Source of the DNA: an uncultured Shinella sp.
GTDB taxonomy: Bacteria > Pseudomonadota > Alphaproteobacteria > Rhizobiales > Rhizobiaceae
Length of the DNA: 5,510 nt
Direction: 5' to 3'
Assembly: GCA_946886325.1 (NCBI GenBank)
Contig: CAMPIK010000202.1
Span: 1-5,510 of the forward strand
A model generated the notes under the pieces. That model ran no database searches. It saw nothing but the letters and a program-made list of their open reading frames with translations, and was not told the origin of the DNA. This document shows positions 4,690 to 5,510 of the stretch, one piece after another. The translations under genes were made by a program, and so were the position numbers. The number at the start of each line of letters is the position of its first letter. Position 1 is the first letter of the stretch.

Positions 4690-5510
4690 GTGCCAACATT
4701 TTCGACCAGCCTTGAAAAAGCGCTCCACCAGGCACTGACCTTTGCCAACGAGCGGCATCATGAATATGCGACGCTCGAGCACCTGCTCCTCGCGCTGATC
4801 GACGACGCCGATGCGGCCGCCGTGATGGGCGCCTGCAACGTCAACCTCGAGACGCTGCGCAAGACCGTCACCGATTACGTCGACAACGACCTCGCCAATC
4901 TGGTGACCGGCTACGAGGAGGATTCCAAGCCGACCTCCGGCTTCCAGCGCGTCATCCAGCGCGCGGTGATCCATGTCCAGTCGTCCGGCCGCGAGGAAGT
5001 GACCGGCGCCAACGTGCTCGTCGCGATCTTCGCCGAGCGCGAGAGCCACGCCGCCTATTTCCTGCAGGAGCAGGAGATGACGCGCTACGACGCCGTCAAC
5101 TTCATCTCGCACGGCATCGGCAAGCGGCCCGGCGCATCCGAGGCGCGCTCGGTGCGCGGCAGCGACGAGCCCGAGAGCGAGCAGAAGCCCGCCCGCGGCA
5201 GCGGCCCCGAGCAGGAAGAGGGCGGCAAGAAGCAGCAGGACGCGCTGTCGGCCTATTGCGTCAACCTCAACGAGAAGGCCAAGACCGGCAAGATCGACCC
5301 GCTGATCGGCCGCCATGCCGAGGTCAACCGCACGATCCAGGTGCTTTGCCGCCGCTCGAAGAACAATCCGCTCTATGTCGGCGATCCCGGCGTCGGCAAG
5401 ACGGCAATCGCCGAAGGCCTCGCCAAGCGCATCGTCGAGGGCAAGGTGCCGGATGCGCTGGCGGACGCCACGATCTTCTCGCTCGACATGGGCACGCTGC
5501 TTGCCGGCAC
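4690..5510 (+). CDS. clpA: ClpA, ATPase subunit of the ClpAP protease (N-terminal part; cut by window end)
   Basis: The first 273 residues of the AAA+ unfoldase that feeds unfolded substrates to ClpP; the whole protein is typically 750-830 residues. The Clp N-domain spans about 1-142 with both repeat signatures ([13 protein letters not shown] at 24-36; [20 protein letters not shown] at 97-116). A charged, Gly/Glu/Lys-rich linker covers about 145-186, longer than in E. coli by roughly 17 residues. The first AAA domain then begins: [17 protein letters not shown], Walker A GDPGVGKT at 231-238, and [11 protein letters not shown] at the window edge. Walker B and the second AAA domain lie outside. 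The start is GTG 4690, with AGGA (4680-4683, overlapping the clpS stop) 6 nt upstream. The 9-nt gap and shared ribosome site imply one clpS-clpA operon with translational coupling. Confidence 0.97.
   Translation, partial: MPTFSTSLEKALHQALTFANERHHEYATLEHLLLALIDDADAAAVMGACNVNLETLRKTVTDYVDNDLANLVTGYEEDSKPTSGFQRVIQRAVIHVQSSGREEVTGANVLVAIFAERESHAAYFLQEQEMTRYDAVNFISHGIGKRPGASEARSVRGSDEPESEQKPARGSGPEQEEGGKKQQDALSAYCVNLNEKAKTGKIDPLIGRHAEVNRTIQVLCRRSKNNPLYVGDPGVGKTAIAEGLAKRIVEGKVPDALADATIFSLDMGTLLAG

Noticed and set aside
4153..5316. 387-codon open frame on the minus strand opposite clpS and clpA
   Set aside because: It is antisense to two unmistakable genes. Its low-complexity Leu/Ala/Gly/His-rich translation is what GC-rich coding DNA yields in the complementary frame.
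1..5510. Mobile elements, CRISPR arrays, tRNA or rRNA genes, toxin-antitoxin or defence islands
   Set aside because: No transposase, integrase, repeat-spacer pattern, tRNA-like cloverleaf or terminal inverted repeats were seen. All eight genes are conserved chromosomal types with uniform codon bias.

Overview
The window is GC-rich (roughly 60-65% by eye) and strongly third-position GC-biased. It looks like chromosomal DNA of a Rhizobiales bacterium, most likely Rhizobiaceae (Rhizobium/Sinorhizobium/Agrobacterium/Shinella type). The grounds are near-family-typical CysE, DUF3126, phasin, ClpS and ClpA proteins in the order cysE - DUF3126 - phasin - clpS - clpA, an alphaproteobacterial zf-CHCC protein, and a short AT-rich promoter tract before the phasin. 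The genus is not resolved.

Layout: positions 1-1243 carry two minus-strand genes. A small zf-CHCC zinc-binding protein (1243-995) is followed after 22 nt by a class A flavin monooxygenase (972-1, cut by the window edge). A 175-bp divergent intergenic region separates them from the plus-strand genes. These are an alpha/beta hydrolase (1419-2198), serine O-acetyltransferase cysE (2358-3191), a 67-residue DUF3126 protein (3286-3489) ending in a good intrinsic terminator, a phasin (3703-4056) with its own promoter and terminator, then clpS (4330-4680) and clpA (from 4690, cut by the window end).

The genes form several separate units rather than one pathway. CysE makes O-acetylserine for cysteine synthesis and probably shares a transcript with DUF3126, since no terminator is visible between them. 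The phasin is an isolated, apparently well-expressed unit for polyhydroxyalkanoate granules. ClpS and ClpA are translationally close partners: ClpS delivers N-degron substrates to the ClpA unfoldase of ClpAP. The flavin monooxygenase and the hydrolase have recognisable folds but unknown substrates. Three of the eight genes are best started at GTG (flavin monooxygenase, DUF3126, clpA).

I found no previously undescribed multi-gene system, mobile element, CRISPR array, tRNA or rRNA. The unexplained material is mostly in the intergenic DNA: a 12-bp perfect palindrome and a thrice-repeated 10-mer ahead of cysE, a TGC-rich cluster ahead of the phasin, and a long clpS leader. That leader holds inverted repeats, a 41-codon reading frame abutting the gene, and an exact 10-bp duplication at the clpS start codon.
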